Positions 43,302-52,749 of a stretch of DNA of 64,000 bases are shown here, one piece after another (positions within the stretch are counted from its first letter, which is position 1; each line of letters opens with the position of its first letter). Both the position numbers and the translations under genes were made by a program. The stretch is taken from assembly GCF_001676385.1 (NCBI RefSeq), contig NZ_LYVJ01000003.1:248001-312000 (forward strand), written 5' to 3'. The stretch is from Stenotrophomonas maltophilia. GTDB lineage: Bacteria; Pseudomonadota; Gammaproteobacteria; Xanthomonadales; Xanthomonadaceae. The notes beneath the pieces were generated by a model, which was not told the origin of the DNA, did no database searches, and saw only the letters and a list, made by a program, of their open reading frames with translations.

Positions 43302-44948
43302 ATGTCTGCTTTTGCCCCACGCCACCTGATTCCGGCCTTCATTGCCTTGTTGCTGCTGCCCTGGGCCCAGCAGGCGGCCGCAACCGGTCTGCCACGCTGC
43401 GGCGTATTCGAGGCCGAGGGCGGTGGCAACCAGCTGCGCGTGGATGGGCCTGACCGCGGGGTAGCGAAGAACACGCACATCTCTGATCGGCCCTTCGTTG
43501 TCCAAGAGATCGAGGGCGAGCTGAGCCTCGTCAACCTCACCTTCGGAGTTGCATCTGGACTGAACGTCCAGCGTGGCGGTCGCGTCCTGCAGCAGGGCAA
43601 CACGCGCTACCGCCTGATCCGAGGGGCGGCGTGCCTGCCCCCGGTCGAGCACGCGCCAGGCAGCTGCCTGGCAGATGCCCAGCGCTGCCTTGACAGGCAT
43701 CATCGTGAGCTGAGCCTGCCGGAGCTGGAATCGGCCTGTGCCGAAGGGGTTCCGTTTCTGTGCCAGCTCTTGCCCGAGCGCTATCGCGAGGCTGACCAGG
43801 CCTCCGACAGCGATACACCGACCGAAGCACAGATCGCAGTGATACAGGCCACGATGGAAAAGGCCATGACCGAGATGGATTTCCCCCGCCAGTGTCGCGA
43901 CGATGATCCTGCGGCCGACGCCGAGGCCTGCATGGCCATCCTGGAAGAGCGGCCGGAGCTGGTCGAGGCCGTCGCCACTGCCATCCGCACGGCCTCGATG
44001 GCGGCCAAGATGGTTGAAGTGTTCTCGCCTGCAACCAAACCTGCGCTGTCCGACGCGCGATTGCAGCGCCTGCAGGACCTATGCACGCAGGTCGGTGAAA
44101 GTGACTTCTGCAAGGAGGTCGCTACGCTGCAGTGGACCGCCGGCAATCTGCAGGACGGCAGGGTGGCGTTGCAGATGGCCTGCGAAGGCCGCGACGAGAC
44201 CTCCTGCCGGCAGGCGGCTGCATTGCGGGCGCTGGATGGGGAGCTGTTGCCGCAGGCCGCCAGCGCCGTGCCCTGTGGCCACTACGTGGCCTCCGGCGGG
44301 CTGTTGGACGAACTGACGTTCGGCGATGGTGGACTGGTGGAGGTCGGCTACGGTTCGCGGGTGCGTGCACGCGTGCAGGACGGCCAGATCCGCATGCGCC
44401 ACGAGCTGGGGGGTGACTACGTGCTGCAACCCTTGGCCAACGGTGACCTGCTGGGGCTGGACGATTCGATGCGTTTTGAGCGCTTCCAGCGACAGCCGGG
44501 AAGTGCCCAGTGCAGCGCACCGCTGGTGTTCGACGAAATCCCATTCCCGCAGGATTGCCCGCGCGCGTCGGTCGACGGCGAAGCAGAAGCCTGCTGCGCG
44601 GCCGGCAGGATGCAGGGCTGCAATGTGCTGGGCAGCCGCGCCGCGATGGGCAGGAAGTGGGTCGAGGCCAGCGAGCACTACCAGAAGGTCTGCCAGGCCG
44701 GCATCCGCGAAGGCTGTGAAAACCTGGTCAGCGTGATGGAGAACAGCAGCAGTGTGGACGTCCGCCCAATGCTTGAAGCCGTCTGCGAGGCCGATGGCAG
44801 TGGCCGCCACGTGGCGTGTGACGTGCTGGCGACGCGCAACTGGAGCTTGCTGGGTTTCGGCCAGGCCTTGCAGCGTGCTGTCCAGGAGCAGTCGGCGGAC
44901 GAGGATCAGACCGGACCGACGCCACGCACCCCCAACCACAAGCAGTAA
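43302..44948 (+). CDS. Uncharacterised exported Cys-rich protein
   Basis: A 548-residue protein with a signal peptide (IPAFIALLLLPWAQQAAA). The mature part has many Cys (for example CLADAQRCLDRHH, CQLLPERY, EACCAAGRMQGCNVLG, CQAGIREGCENL), consistent with disulfides in the periplasm. The tail contains short helical units with paired Cys (AACAEG/CCAAGRMQGC-like) that resemble Sel1-type repeats, but weakly. Function unknown. It is followed 39 bp later by hemF. Confidence 0.7.
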   Translation: MSAFAPRHLIPAFIALLLLPWAQQAAATGLPRCGVFEAEGGGNQLRVDGPDRGVAKNTHISDRPFVVQEIEGELSLVNLTFGVASGLNVQRGGRVLQQGNTRYRLIRGAACLPPVEHAPGSCLADAQRCLDRHHRELSLPELESACAEGVPFLCQLLPERYREADQASDSDTPTEAQIAVIQATMEKAMTEMDFPRQCRDDDPAADAEACMAILEERPELVEAVATAIRTASMAAKMVEVFSPATKPALSDARLQRLQDLCTQVGESDFCKEVATLQWTAGNLQDGRVALQMACEGRDETSCRQAAALRALDGELLPQAASAVPCGHYVASGGLLDELTFGDGGLVEVGYGSRVRARVQDGQIRMRHELGGDYVLQPLANGDLLGLDDSMRFERFQRQPGSAQCSAPLVFDEIPFPQDCPRASVDGEAEACCAAGRMQGCNVLGSRAAMGRKWVEASEHYQKVCQAGIREGCENLVSVMENSSSVDVRPMLEAVCEADGSGRHVACDVLATRNWSLLGFGQALQRAVQEQSADEDQTGPTPRTPNHKQ

Positions 44949-45884
<936 letters not shown>

Positions 45885-45968
45885 TGAGTATCGTCGCGCT
45901 GGGCATGGGCCCGGCGGGCAGGCGATACCCGCTAAGGGGCGGCCGAGCGTGGACTCGGCGCTGCCAGG

Positions 45969-46448
45969 TCAGGTGTTCTTCCGCGGAATGATGGTGATGT
46001 GACCGGTCGTCTCCAGCAGCGCGATCTGTACGTCTTCGATCCGCAGCCCGCCCTGTTGGCGCAGCGCGGCTTCGAAATCGGCGCGGCTGATCAGTTCGCG
46101 GCGCAGAACACCGTCGAAAAGCCGGCCATCACGTGCGATCACAGTGGGTTCTCCCTCGATCATGCGCTCCATGCGCCGGCTCCGTGTGGTCACCCAGCCC
46201 ACCCCGTAGTTCAGCAGGATCAGGGTGGCGGCGAGCAATAGTCCCCCACCCAGGGAAGTGTCCGTACCCAGCAGCGCGTTCTGCACCGCGTTGCCCAGCA
46301 GCACGATCAGCAGCACGTCAAACGGCGTGATCTGCCCCAGAGCCCGCTTGCCGCCCAGCCGGACCATGCCCAGCACCACGACGTAGACCACCACCGCGCG
46401 CAGGATGAATTCCCACCACGGCATGGCCAGGGCGAACAGGTCGGGCAT
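45969..46448 (-). CDS. DUF421 (YetF-like) membrane protein
   Basis: A 159-residue protein: two or three helices at the N-terminus (FILRAVVVYVVVLGMVRLGGKR, DVLLIVLLGNAVQNALLG, LLLAATLILLNYGVGW), then a cytosolic DUF421 domain (RMIEGEPTVIARDGRLFDGVLRRE cut into the PTVIxxDG pattern; LRIEDVQIALLETTGHITI). Function of the family is not settled. ATG 46448 is preferred over a start at 46484. Confidence 0.85.
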   Translation of the reverse strand: MPDLFALAMPWWEFILRAVVVYVVVLGMVRLGGKRALGQITPFDVLLIVLLGNAVQNALLGTDTSLGGGLLLAATLILLNYGVGWVTTRSRRMERMIEGEPTVIARDGRLFDGVLRRELISRADFEAALRQQGGLRIEDVQIALLETTGHITIIPRKNT

Positions 46449-46535
46449 GGTCTTCCCCTGCAGAACGGTGGCCCAGCCTAGCACCTGGGGTCAGATCCCT
46501 TTGCCCCATCAGCGCCTGGGGTATTCCATCGGCAC
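46449..46535. repeat. Spacer with a GGGTCAGATCCCTTT half-repeat
   Basis: The sequence GGGGTCAGATCCCTTT (about 46487-46502) is half of the palindrome family seen complete near 49975 and 52703. Otherwise nothing is seen. Confidence 0.5.
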
Positions 46536-46665
46536 AAATAAAAAGCCCCGCTGACCAGGGGGAGGTCAACGGGGCCGGGGAACGGGCACTTGGGGAGGAG
46601 TCCCCGTTCCGAGATCTGCTCCAGGGGATGGGAGAGATCCACAACAGGCATTGCGCCTGTCGAGG
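46536..46665 (-). ncRNA. sX13-like small RNA with C-rich loops, downstream of polA
   Basis: On the minus strand four hairpins follow one another. ACAGGC/GCCTGT at 46644-46660; GATCT/AGATC at 46613-46639 with a CCCATCCCC loop; GGAACGGG/CCCGTTCC at 46579-46610 with a CTCCTCCCC loop; and a GC-rich stem GCCCCG...CGGGGC at 46545-46575 with a TCCCCC loop, followed by TTTTTATTT. The last is a classical intrinsic terminator. Three exposed C-runs, a terminator and a place just behind polA match what is known of Xanthomonas sX13, whose C-rich loops pair with GGGG motifs in mRNAs, and parallel Spot 42 next to polA in enterics. The exact 5' end (46650-46700) is uncertain. Confidence 0.75.
46538..46577 (-). 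terminator. Intrinsic terminator of the small RNA
   Basis: The stem pairs GCCCCGTTGACC with GGTCAGCGGGGC apart from one bulged or mismatched base; the loop is C-rich and the T-run TTTTTATTT follows on the minus strand. It may also end polA transcripts. Confidence 0.85.
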
Positions 46666-46802
46666 GCTATGGAAGCACCCCGAACACTAACGGTTCGTGA
46701 AGGGCCCCAATTTAATGAACCTCAATCAGGGAAACATTCATGATCGAGTCAGAAACCTCCAGCGAATGAACAAATTCACGTCGCTTTCGGCCTGAAACGC
46801 GT

Positions 46803-49577
46803 TCAGTGAGCTTCGTCCCAGTTGCTGCCAACACCGGTATCGACCACCAATGGCACCCGCAGTGTGGCCGCTTGCGACATGCGCTCGACCACCTGCAATC
46901 GCAAGTCTTCAACAAAACTGCTTTCGGTTTCGAAAACCAGTTCGTCGTGCACCTGCAGGATCATCCGCGCGGGCGCTCCGCTCTCGCGCAGCCACCGGTC
47001 CAGATCCACCATCGCCCGCTTGATGATGTCCGCAGCGGTGCCTTGCATCGGTGCATTGATGGCCGCGCGTTCGGCGCCGGCCCGCAGCCCCTGGTTGCGC
47101 GCATGAATGTCGTTCAGGTACAGGCGGCGGCCAAACAGGGTCTCCACGTACCCCTGGTCACGCGCCTGCTGGCGCATCCGTTCCATGAAGTCGCGCACGC
47201 CCGGATAGCGGCTGAAGTACAAGGCCACGTAGTCCTGCGCCTGGCCACGGTCGATGCCCAGGTTGCGGGCCAGGCCGAACGCGCTCATGCCGTACATCAG
47301 GCCGAAGTTGATCGCCTTGGCGGCCCGGCGCTCGTTCGGGGTCACCTCCTCCAGCGTACGCCCGAACACCTCGGCGGCGGTGGCACGGTGGACGTCGGCG
47401 CCCTGCTCGAAGGCACGCACCAGGCCCGGGTCCTGGGACAGGTGGGCCATGATCCGCAGCTCGATCTGCGAATAGTCGGCCGCCAGCAGCTGGCAGCCCT
47501 CCGGCGCGATGAACGCGCGGCGGATGCGGCGGCCATCCTCGGTGCGGATCGGGATGTTCTGCAGGTTCGGGTCCGACGAGGACAGGCGGCCGGTGGCGGC
47601 GCCGGACTGGTGGTAGCTGGTGTGCACCCGGCCGGTGTCCGGATTGACCATCTCCGGCAGCTTGTCGGTATAGGTGCTGCGCAGCTTGGCCAGGCCCCGG
47701 TAATCGAGGATCACCCGCGGCAGCTCGTGCTGGTCGGCAATCGCCTCCAGCGCTTCCTCATTGGTGCTGGGCTGGCCCTTGGGGGTCTTCACCACCGCCG
47801 GCAGCTTCAGCTCGTCGAACAGCACCGCCTGCAGCTGCTTGGGCGAATCCAGGTTGAAGCTGCGCCCGGCCAGTTCAGTGGCCTTCTGCTGCGCGGCCAG
47901 CATGCGCGAGGAGAGGTCCTGGCTCTGCCGGCGGAGTTCATCGGTATCGATCCGCACGCCATTGGCCTCGATCGAGGCCAGCACCGGTACCAGCGGCATC
48001 TCGATGTCGCGGTACACGCTGTCCAGCGCCGGCTCGGCCAGCAACTGCGGCTGCAGTGCATGGTGCAGGCGCAGGGTGATGTCGGCGTCCTCGGCCGCAT
48101 AGCGGCTGGCTTCATCGATACCCACCTGCGAGAACGGAATCTGCTTGGCACCCTTGCCGGCCACATCCTCGAATTTGATCGTGCTGTACCCCAGGTAGCG
48201 CAGCGCCAGCGAATCCATGTCATGGCGGGTCGCGGTGGAGTTGAGCACGAAGCTCTCGAGCATGGTGTCGTCGTGATAGCCCTGCACGTCCACGCCGTGT
48301 CGGCGCAGCACGTGCAGGTCATACTTGCCGTGCTGGCCCAGCTTCTTCTTTGCGGGGTCCTGCAGCATGGGTCGCAGCGCGTCCAGCACCTGCGGCAACG
48401 GCAGCTGTGCCGGCGCTCCCGGATAGTCGTGGCCGACCGGAATGTACGCCGCCCTGCCCGGCTCGACCGCCAGGCTGATGCCGACCAGGCGCGCGCGCAT
48501 GGCGTCCAGGGCGTCGGTTTCGGTGTCGAAGCTGATCAGCTCGGCCTGCTGCAGGCGCCCGACCCAAGCCTGGAGCTGTTCGACGGTGAGCACGGTCTCG
48601 TATTCGCCGGCTGCGGACAGCGCCGGATCCAGGGTTGCCGCGGCCGGTGCCTCTGCGCTGCCGCGGGCAAAGCCGGCCGCAGTGCCACGCAGGCTCGGGG
48701 TCGCCTCGCTGGCGGCCGCCGGTGCCGGCACCGGCGCCCCCAGCTCCTTCAACGCCTGGGTAAAGCCATAGCGCGTATACAGTTCGGTCAGCGCCGGTAC
48801 GTCCTGCTCGCGCAGGGCCAGCGTGGTCGGGCGGGCGTCCAGCACGATGTCGGTGCGGATGGTCACCAGCTCGCGGTTCAGCGGCAGGCGTTCGAGCGCG
48901 GCGCGCAGGTTCTCGCCGATCTTGCCCTTGATGCCCGGCGCGGCGGCCATCACCCCATCCAGGTGCTGGTATTCGGCCAACCACTTGGCAGCGGTCTTCG
49001 GCCCGCACTTCTCCACCCCCGGCACGTTGTCGACCGCGTCGCCCATCAGCGCCAGCAGATCGACGATCTGGTCGGCGCGCACGCCGAACTTGTCCATCAC
49101 CGTGGCATCCGAATCCATGCGGCTGCCGGTCATGGTGTTGACCAGTTCGATGCCCGGCCGCACCAGCTGGGCGAAGTCCTTGTCACCGGTGGAGATGGTC
49201 ACCTTCAGGTCCTGCGCCAGGCCTTGCAGGGCCAGCGTGCCGATCACATCGTCGGCCTCCACGCCGGGAATGCGCAGGATACTGATGCCCAATGCCTCGA
49301 CGATGCGGCACATCGGCTCGACCTGGCTGCGCAGTTCATCGGGCATCGGCGGCCGGTTGGCCTTGTACTGGTCGTACAGGTCGTCACGGAAGGTCCTGCC
49401 GGGTGCATCGACCACGAACGCCACGTAGGCGGGGCGCTCCTTCAGGGTCGAGCGCAGCATGTTGACCACGCCGAACAGCGCGCCGGTGGGTTCTCCCTGT
49501 GCGTTGGACAGGGGCGGCAGCGCGTGGAACGCGCGGTACAGGTAACTGGACCCGTCGATCAGGACTAATCTGCTCAT
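46803..49577 (-). CDS. polA: DNA polymerase I
   Basis: A 924-residue enzyme for Okazaki-fragment maturation and repair. The 5'-3' exonuclease domain comes first (LVLIDGSSYLYRAFHA), then a 3'-5' exonuclease domain with the Asp/Glu motif SFDTETDALD, so proofreading residues are kept. The polymerase domain has motif A AADYSQIELRIMAHLS, motif B RRAAKAINFGLMYGMSAFG and motif C QVHDELVFE. The length is normal. The small RNA lies about 140 bp behind its stop; the lipoprotein gene is divergent. Confidence 0.97.
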   Translation of the reverse strand: MSRLVLIDGSSYLYRAFHALPPLSNAQGEPTGALFGVVNMLRSTLKERPAYVAFVVDAPGRTFRDDLYDQYKANRPPMPDELRSQVEPMCRIVEALGISILRIPGVEADDVIGTLALQGLAQDLKVTISTGDKDFAQLVRPGIELVNTMTGSRMDSDATVMDKFGVRADQIVDLLALMGDAVDNVPGVEKCGPKTAAKWLAEYQHLDGVMAAAPGIKGKIGENLRAALERLPLNRELVTIRTDIVLDARPTTLALREQDVPALTELYTRYGFTQALKELGAPVPAPAAASEATPSLRGTAAGFARGSAEAPAAATLDPALSAAGEYETVLTVEQLQAWVGRLQQAELISFDTETDALDAMRARLVGISLAVEPGRAAYIPVGHDYPGAPAQLPLPQVLDALRPMLQDPAKKKLGQHGKYDLHVLRRHGVDVQGYHDDTMLESFVLNSTATRHDMDSLALRYLGYSTIKFEDVAGKGAKQIPFSQVGIDEASRYAAEDADITLRLHHALQPQLLAEPALDSVYRDIEMPLVPVLASIEANGVRIDTDELRRQSQDLSSRMLAAQQKATELAGRSFNLDSPKQLQAVLFDELKLPAVVKTPKGQPSTNEEALEAIADQHELPRVILDYRGLAKLRSTYTDKLPEMVNPDTGRVHTSYHQSGAATGRLSSSDPNLQNIPIRTEDGRRIRRAFIAPEGCQLLAADYSQIELRIMAHLSQDPGLVRAFEQGADVHRATAAEVFGRTLEEVTPNERRAAKAINFGLMYGMSAFGLARNLGIDRGQAQDYVALYFSRYPGVRDFMERMRQQARDQGYVETLFGRRLYLNDIHARNQGLRAGAERAAINAPMQGTAADIIKRAMVDLDRWLRESGAPARMILQVHDELVFETESSFVEDLRLQVVERMSQAATLRVPLVVDTGVGSNWDEAH

Positions 49578-49675
49578 GGGTCGATTCTACGCGCCCATGC
49601 CCGCACCGCGGCGACACGGCGCGCACGCAGCGATGGGGCATAATCAAGGCTCATTCCAGGCAAAGGCCCCCGCCG

Positions 49676-49966
49676 ATGAAGACCCTGATGCTGGCTTCCC
49701 TGCTCCTGCTCCTGCTCGCTGGCTGCGCCAGCATGGGTGGCGCGGGTGCTCCCCCGGTGGACGTCAAGGGTGCGGATGTATCCAGGCGCACCATGGACAA
49801 CGGCGATGTCATCGAGGAATACCGCGTGTCCGGCCAGCTGCGAATGGTCAAGGTAACCCCGTCGCGCGGCGCGCCGTTCTACATGTATGACAAGAATGGC
49901 GACGGCCGTTTCGACAACGACAAGGACGGCGTCTCGCCGGTGTACTGGAAGCTGTACAGCTGGTGA
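49676..49966 (+). CDS. DUF2782 lipoprotein
   Basis: A 96-residue lipoprotein: signal helix MKTLMLASLLLLLLAGCASM with lipobox Cys17. The body has DNGDVIEEYRVSGQLRMVKV and PFYMYDKNGDG, the DUF2782 pattern. This family often sits beside polA in Xanthomonads and pseudomonads; its function is unknown. The acidic DKNGDGRFDNDKD part could bind Ca2+ (inference). The frame continues upstream to 49499, but the signal peptide fixes the start. Confidence 0.8.
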   Translation: MKTLMLASLLLLLLAGCASMGGAGAPPVDVKGADVSRRTMDNGDVIEEYRVSGQLRMVKVTPSRGAPFYMYDKNGDGRFDNDKDGVSPVYWKLYSW

Positions 49967-49974
49967 TGTGACGC

Positions 49975-50014
49975 GGGGTCAGGGCCCTTTCCTGCGGAAA
50001 GGGATCCGCCCCCC
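49975..50014. repeat. Imperfect palindrome of the GGGTCAG...CCCTTT family
   Basis: GGGTCAGGGCCCTTTCC faces GGAAAGGGATCCGCCCC around TGC. The same family occurs near 52703 and as a half-copy at 46487. It lies nine bases past the lipoprotein stop. Confidence 0.65.
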
Positions 50015-50030
50015 TCGATCCCGGCCCCAC

Positions 50031-50066
50031 AAAAAAACAACGCCGGCGCGCATCCTGCGGCCGGCG
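50031..50066 (-). terminator. Intrinsic terminator of the universal stress gene
   Basis: On the minus strand CGCCGGC pairs with GCCGGCG across a 12-base loop, followed by TTGTTTTTTT. It is 43 bp behind the stop of the universal stress gene. Confidence 0.85.
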
Positions 50067-50108
50067 TCGGGTTCCCTCCCCGGGAACGCTTGAATCCGTG
50101 GGTATGGA

Positions 50109-50555
50109 TCAGCGGATGACCAGCACCGGCAGCTTACTGCGCGCCAGCACTTCAGCGGTCTGGCTGCCCAGCAGTACACGGGTCACGCCACGGCGGCCAT
50201 GCGAGGTCATCACGATCAGGTCGCTGTTGCGCTCGGCTGCGGTCTCGATGATGCCGTCGGCCGCGTACCGGTCCAGCACGTGCACCGGATTGGCGCTGAT
50301 GCCCTGCTCGGCGGCCTTGGCCAGCGCCGGCTGCAGCACCTTCTGCGCGCCTTCCTCGCGGTCGGCCTTGTATTCCGGGCTGTTCATGTAGCCCACGCTC
50401 CAGCCCATGGCGTCGTACATGCCGACCGCCCACGGCTCGGAGACGGTCACGATATCGACCTCGGCATTGAGGTCCTTGGCCAGCTCCAGGCCCTTGGCCA
50501 GGCCCTTGTCGGCCAGCTCGGACCCGTCGGTGGCAATCAGGATGCGCTTGTACAT
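50109..50555 (-). CDS. Universal stress protein UspA family
   Basis: A 148-residue single-domain protein. It begins YKRILIATDGSELADKGL and ends with the ATP-binding type loop TSHGRRGVTRVLLGSQTAEVL...PVLVI, so it belongs to the ATP-binding branch. Roles in this family are broad (starvation and redox stress); nothing more specific is visible. ATG 50555 is preferred to 50597. Confidence 0.92.
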   Translation of the reverse strand: MYKRILIATDGSELADKGLAKGLELAKDLNAEVDIVTVSEPWAVGMYDAMGWSVGYMNSPEYKADREEGAQKVLQPALAKAAEQGISANPVHVLDRYAADGIIETAAERNSDLIVMTSHGRRGVTRVLLGSQTAEVLARSKLPVLVIR

Positions 50556-50682
50556 GGTGGGGCTCCGTGGCGGTCTGCCAGATGGGAACGACACCATTGC
50601 ACACCGGATGTGGAGGCCGCGCCTTGAGCAGGATCAATCCGGGATGCACGGCCGCAGGCACGCGCCATGGCATGATCGGCCG

Positions 50683-51507
50683 ATGCGACGCCTCCGCCTG
50701 CCCTGCCTGCTGCTGGCTCTGCTGCCCCTGCCGGTCGACGCGGCCGACGCCATCCTGGTGTTCAGCCGTACCGAGGGATTCCGCCATGCCTCCATTCCCG
50801 CCGCTGTTGCCGCGCTGCGCGACCTTGCCGCCGAGCAGGGCTGGCAGGTCACGCACAGCGAAGACCCCGCGCAGTTCACCCCGTCGCGCCTTGCAGGCTT
50901 CCGCGCCGTGGTGTTCGCCAGCACCACGGGGAACGTGCTGGACGCCGCACAGCAGGCTGCGTTGCAGGCCTACATCGAAGGCGGCGGCGGCTTCATGGGC
51001 GTGCACGCCGCGGCCGATACCGAATACGACTGGCCCTGGTACGGTGAACTGGTGGGTGCCCGATTCGCCAACCATCCCTCCGGCCTGCAACGCACCCGGG
51101 TGCAGCAGGTCGATGGACACTCATGGCCGGTCACCGACGAGCTGTACAACTTCCGGCGTAACCCGAGGCCGTGGGTGCGGGTACTCGCGACCGTGGATGA
51201 AGGCCGATACAGCGGCGGCACGATGGGCGAGGACCATCCCATCACCTGGTGCCGTCCCCAGGGCAAGGGGCGCAGCTGGTACACCGGGCTGGGCCATGAC
51301 GCGGCGGTGTACGCCGACCGGAACATGCGCGCGATGCTGAAGCGGGGCCTGGCGTATGCCGGCGGTGCGTCGGCAGAATGCTGGCAGACCCCTGTGGAGC
51401 CGGGCCCGCGCCCAGCCTCCGTTGCATGGGCGGGGCAAGCGCGGCATGCTGTCCGCGTCGGTTTGGCCGCACCGGAGATGTCGCATGCAGAATCGCAAGC
51501 CCGGTAG
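50683..51507 (+). CDS. Exported ThuA-like protein
   Basis: A 274-residue protein with a signal peptide (LPCLLLALLPLPVDAADA). The ThuA-like glutamine-amidotransferase fold follows: LVFSRTEGFRHASI, GGGGFMGVHAAADTEYDWPWYGELVG and HPITWC..GKGRSWYTGLGHD. ThuA proteins take part in sugar (disaccharide) use in other bacteria. The classical Cys triad of amidotransferases is not visible. The role here is unknown. Confidence 0.82.
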   Translation: MRRLRLPCLLLALLPLPVDAADAILVFSRTEGFRHASIPAAVAALRDLAAEQGWQVTHSEDPAQFTPSRLAGFRAVVFASTTGNVLDAAQQAALQAYIEGGGGFMGVHAAADTEYDWPWYGELVGARFANHPSGLQRTRVQQVDGHSWPVTDELYNFRRNPRPWVRVLATVDEGRYSGGTMGEDHPITWCRPQGKGRSWYTGLGHDAAVYADRNMRAMLKRGLAYAGGASAECWQTPVEPGPRPASVAWAGQARHAVRVGLAAPEMSHAESQAR

Positions 51508-51637
51508 ATGGAGTCTCCGCAGGAGCATGCTGGTTGTCTGCATCGCGGTGCTGGCCCTGGCGCTGTTCTACGGGGGCTACCAGCTGGGCAGGGACATGGC
51601 CCTGCGTGACAATGCCCGGCAGGCTGCGGGCCGGTAA
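51485..51637 (+). CDS. Small single-helix membrane protein
   Basis: A 50-residue peptide: basic start MQNRKPGRWSLRRS, one helix MLVVCIAVLALALFYGGYQLG, and a charged tail RDMALRDNARQAAGR. It overlaps the 3' end of the ThuA-like gene by 23 bases and has GGAG seven bases before ATG 51485. Positive-inside topology and the ribosome site make it credible. Function unknown. Confidence 0.55.
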   Translation: MQNRKPGRWSLRRSMLVVCIAVLALALFYGGYQLGRDMALRDNARQAAGR

Positions 51638-51682
51638 CGCTCTTCAGCAGGGCCCCAGGGCCTGGCCTGGCTCCGGATGGAT

Positions 51683-51704
51683 GAGCCGAGCATGGGCTCG
51701 GCTC
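51683..51704. repeat. SMAG-type stem GAGCCGAGC...GCTCGGCTC
   Basis: A nine-base stem with a four-base loop lying between convergent genes; a monomer of the family at 1980 and 57885. Confidence 0.65.
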
Positions 51705-51718
51705 TGCAACAATGTCAC

Positions 51719-52273
51719 TCAGGCGATCTGCACGATGCGCGCGTTCTGGCACAGCGGATAGCTGGCCACGAATTCGTCAATCGCATCGCGCATCGCCGCG
51801 AACGACTGGCCGTACATGTACAGCGCGGTCTCGGTCGGGCCCTGCCACCAGCTGCAGATCTCGCCCAGGCCATCAATGCGCTCGGACAGCTGCTCGAACA
51901 CGTGGTTGGAGTCGCACTGTTCGTAGACCTCGTCGGGCAGGTTCAGGCCATCGAGGTAGATGCCCAGGCCCTCGGTCACGCCGAAACTACGGTCGGCATC
52001 GCCCGCGCCCTGGACCTTCGAGCCCTTCGGCGCACCCAGCTGCTCCAGCAGATCGATCAGCTTCGGTACGCCGGCCGCATCGACCAGCGCCACTTCGATA
52101 TCGCCGTACTCGACCTCACCGAGGTCGGACATCGCGGTGCCGCCGCCAGTCAGCTCGCCCACCTGGGCCGCCTGCAGCAGCGCGTCGAGCGGATCCTCGA
52201 ACAGTTCGTGGCGATGCTCCGGCTGCAGCCGGGCGTTCAACTTCACGGTGACGTGCAGCGTGGGTTCGGTCAT
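51719..52273 (-). CDS. Conserved-looking cytosolic protein of unknown function
   Basis: A 184-residue acidic protein (MTEPTLHVTVKLNARLQP...). Segments such as RHELFEDPLDALL, GGTAMSDLGEVEYGDIEVAL and GLGIYLDGLNLPDEVY suggest an ordered alpha/beta fold. No signal or helix. I do not recognise the family. It is the only gene between two repeats. Confidence 0.65.
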   Translation of the reverse strand: MTEPTLHVTVKLNARLQPEHRHELFEDPLDALLQAAQVGELTGGGTAMSDLGEVEYGDIEVALVDAAGVPKLIDLLEQLGAPKGSKVQGAGDADRSFGVTEGLGIYLDGLNLPDEVYEQCDSNHVFEQLSERIDGLGEICSWWQGPTETALYMYGQSFAAMRDAIDEFVASYPLCQNARIVQIA

Positions 52274-52303
52274 GGGGCGTTCCTGGAAGACGTGCCGCCC
52301 ATT

Positions 52304-52347
52304 GTAGAGCCGAAGGTAGCGGCAGGAGCCGCTGCCTTCGGCTCTAC
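52304..52347. repeat. SMAG-type palindrome
   Basis: GTAGAGCCGAAGGTAGCGGC faces GCCGCTGCCTTCGGCTCTAC with few mismatches; both outer ends carry the GTAG/CTAC mark. It separates two minus-strand genes. Confidence 0.8.
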
Positions 52348-52357
52348 AACAGTGCAG

Positions 52358-52684
52358 TCAACGCAGGAACGGCGTCACCTTGCGCTTCAGCAGCTCCACC
52401 AGCACCGGGTCCATGTAGTCGTAGTCATCCGGAATATCCAGGCAGATCACCCGCTTGCCGTTCAGCCATGCCTTGTAGCGGCTGGACAGCCGGTTGCGAT
52501 GGGCCCTTTCCATCACGAACACCAGGTCGGCCCACTGCAGCAGCTCAGGGCTGAGCACTTCCTCGGCATCGGCCAGCAGCCCGGCCGAGGCGGTCTCGAT
52601 GCCCGGCCAATCGGCGAATACCTGCTCGGCCGTCGGACTGCGCAGGCGGTTCTGGCTGCAGAGGAAGAGCACGTTGCGGGTCAT
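52358..52684 (-). CDS. Low-molecular-weight protein-tyrosine-phosphatase-like protein
   Basis: A 108-residue protein beginning MTRNVLFLCSQNRLRSPTAEQ. CSQNRLR is the CX5R phosphatase loop, and a C-terminal IPDDYDYMDP supplies an acid DP pair. It is shorter than the usual 145-160 residues of the family, like small family members seen in Xanthomonads. Target unknown. ATG 52684 is preferred to a start at 52789, which lies inside uvrD. Confidence 0.72.
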   Translation of the reverse strand: MTRNVLFLCSQNRLRSPTAEQVFADWPGIETASAGLLADAEEVLSPELLQWADLVFVMERAHRNRLSSRYKAWLNGKRVICLDIPDDYDYMDPVLVELLKRKVTPFLR

Positions 52685-52699
52685 GAGCGCAGCCTGATC

Positions 52700-52740
52700 G
52701 GGGTCGGATCCCTTTTCCAACGGAAAGGGATCCGACTCCT
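52700..52740. repeat. Palindrome of the GGGTCGGATCCCTTT family
   Basis: GTCGGATCCCTTT (52703-52715) pairs exactly with AAAGGGATCCGAC (52724-52736) across eight bases. Same family as 49975. It lies between uvrD and the phosphatase-like gene. Confidence 0.75.
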
Positions 52741-52749
52741 CGGCGGTGA

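Noticed and set aside
46806-49568. A 920-codon open frame opposite polA
   Set aside because: The opposite strand is unmistakable polA with all motifs; this frame has biased composition and no ribosome site.
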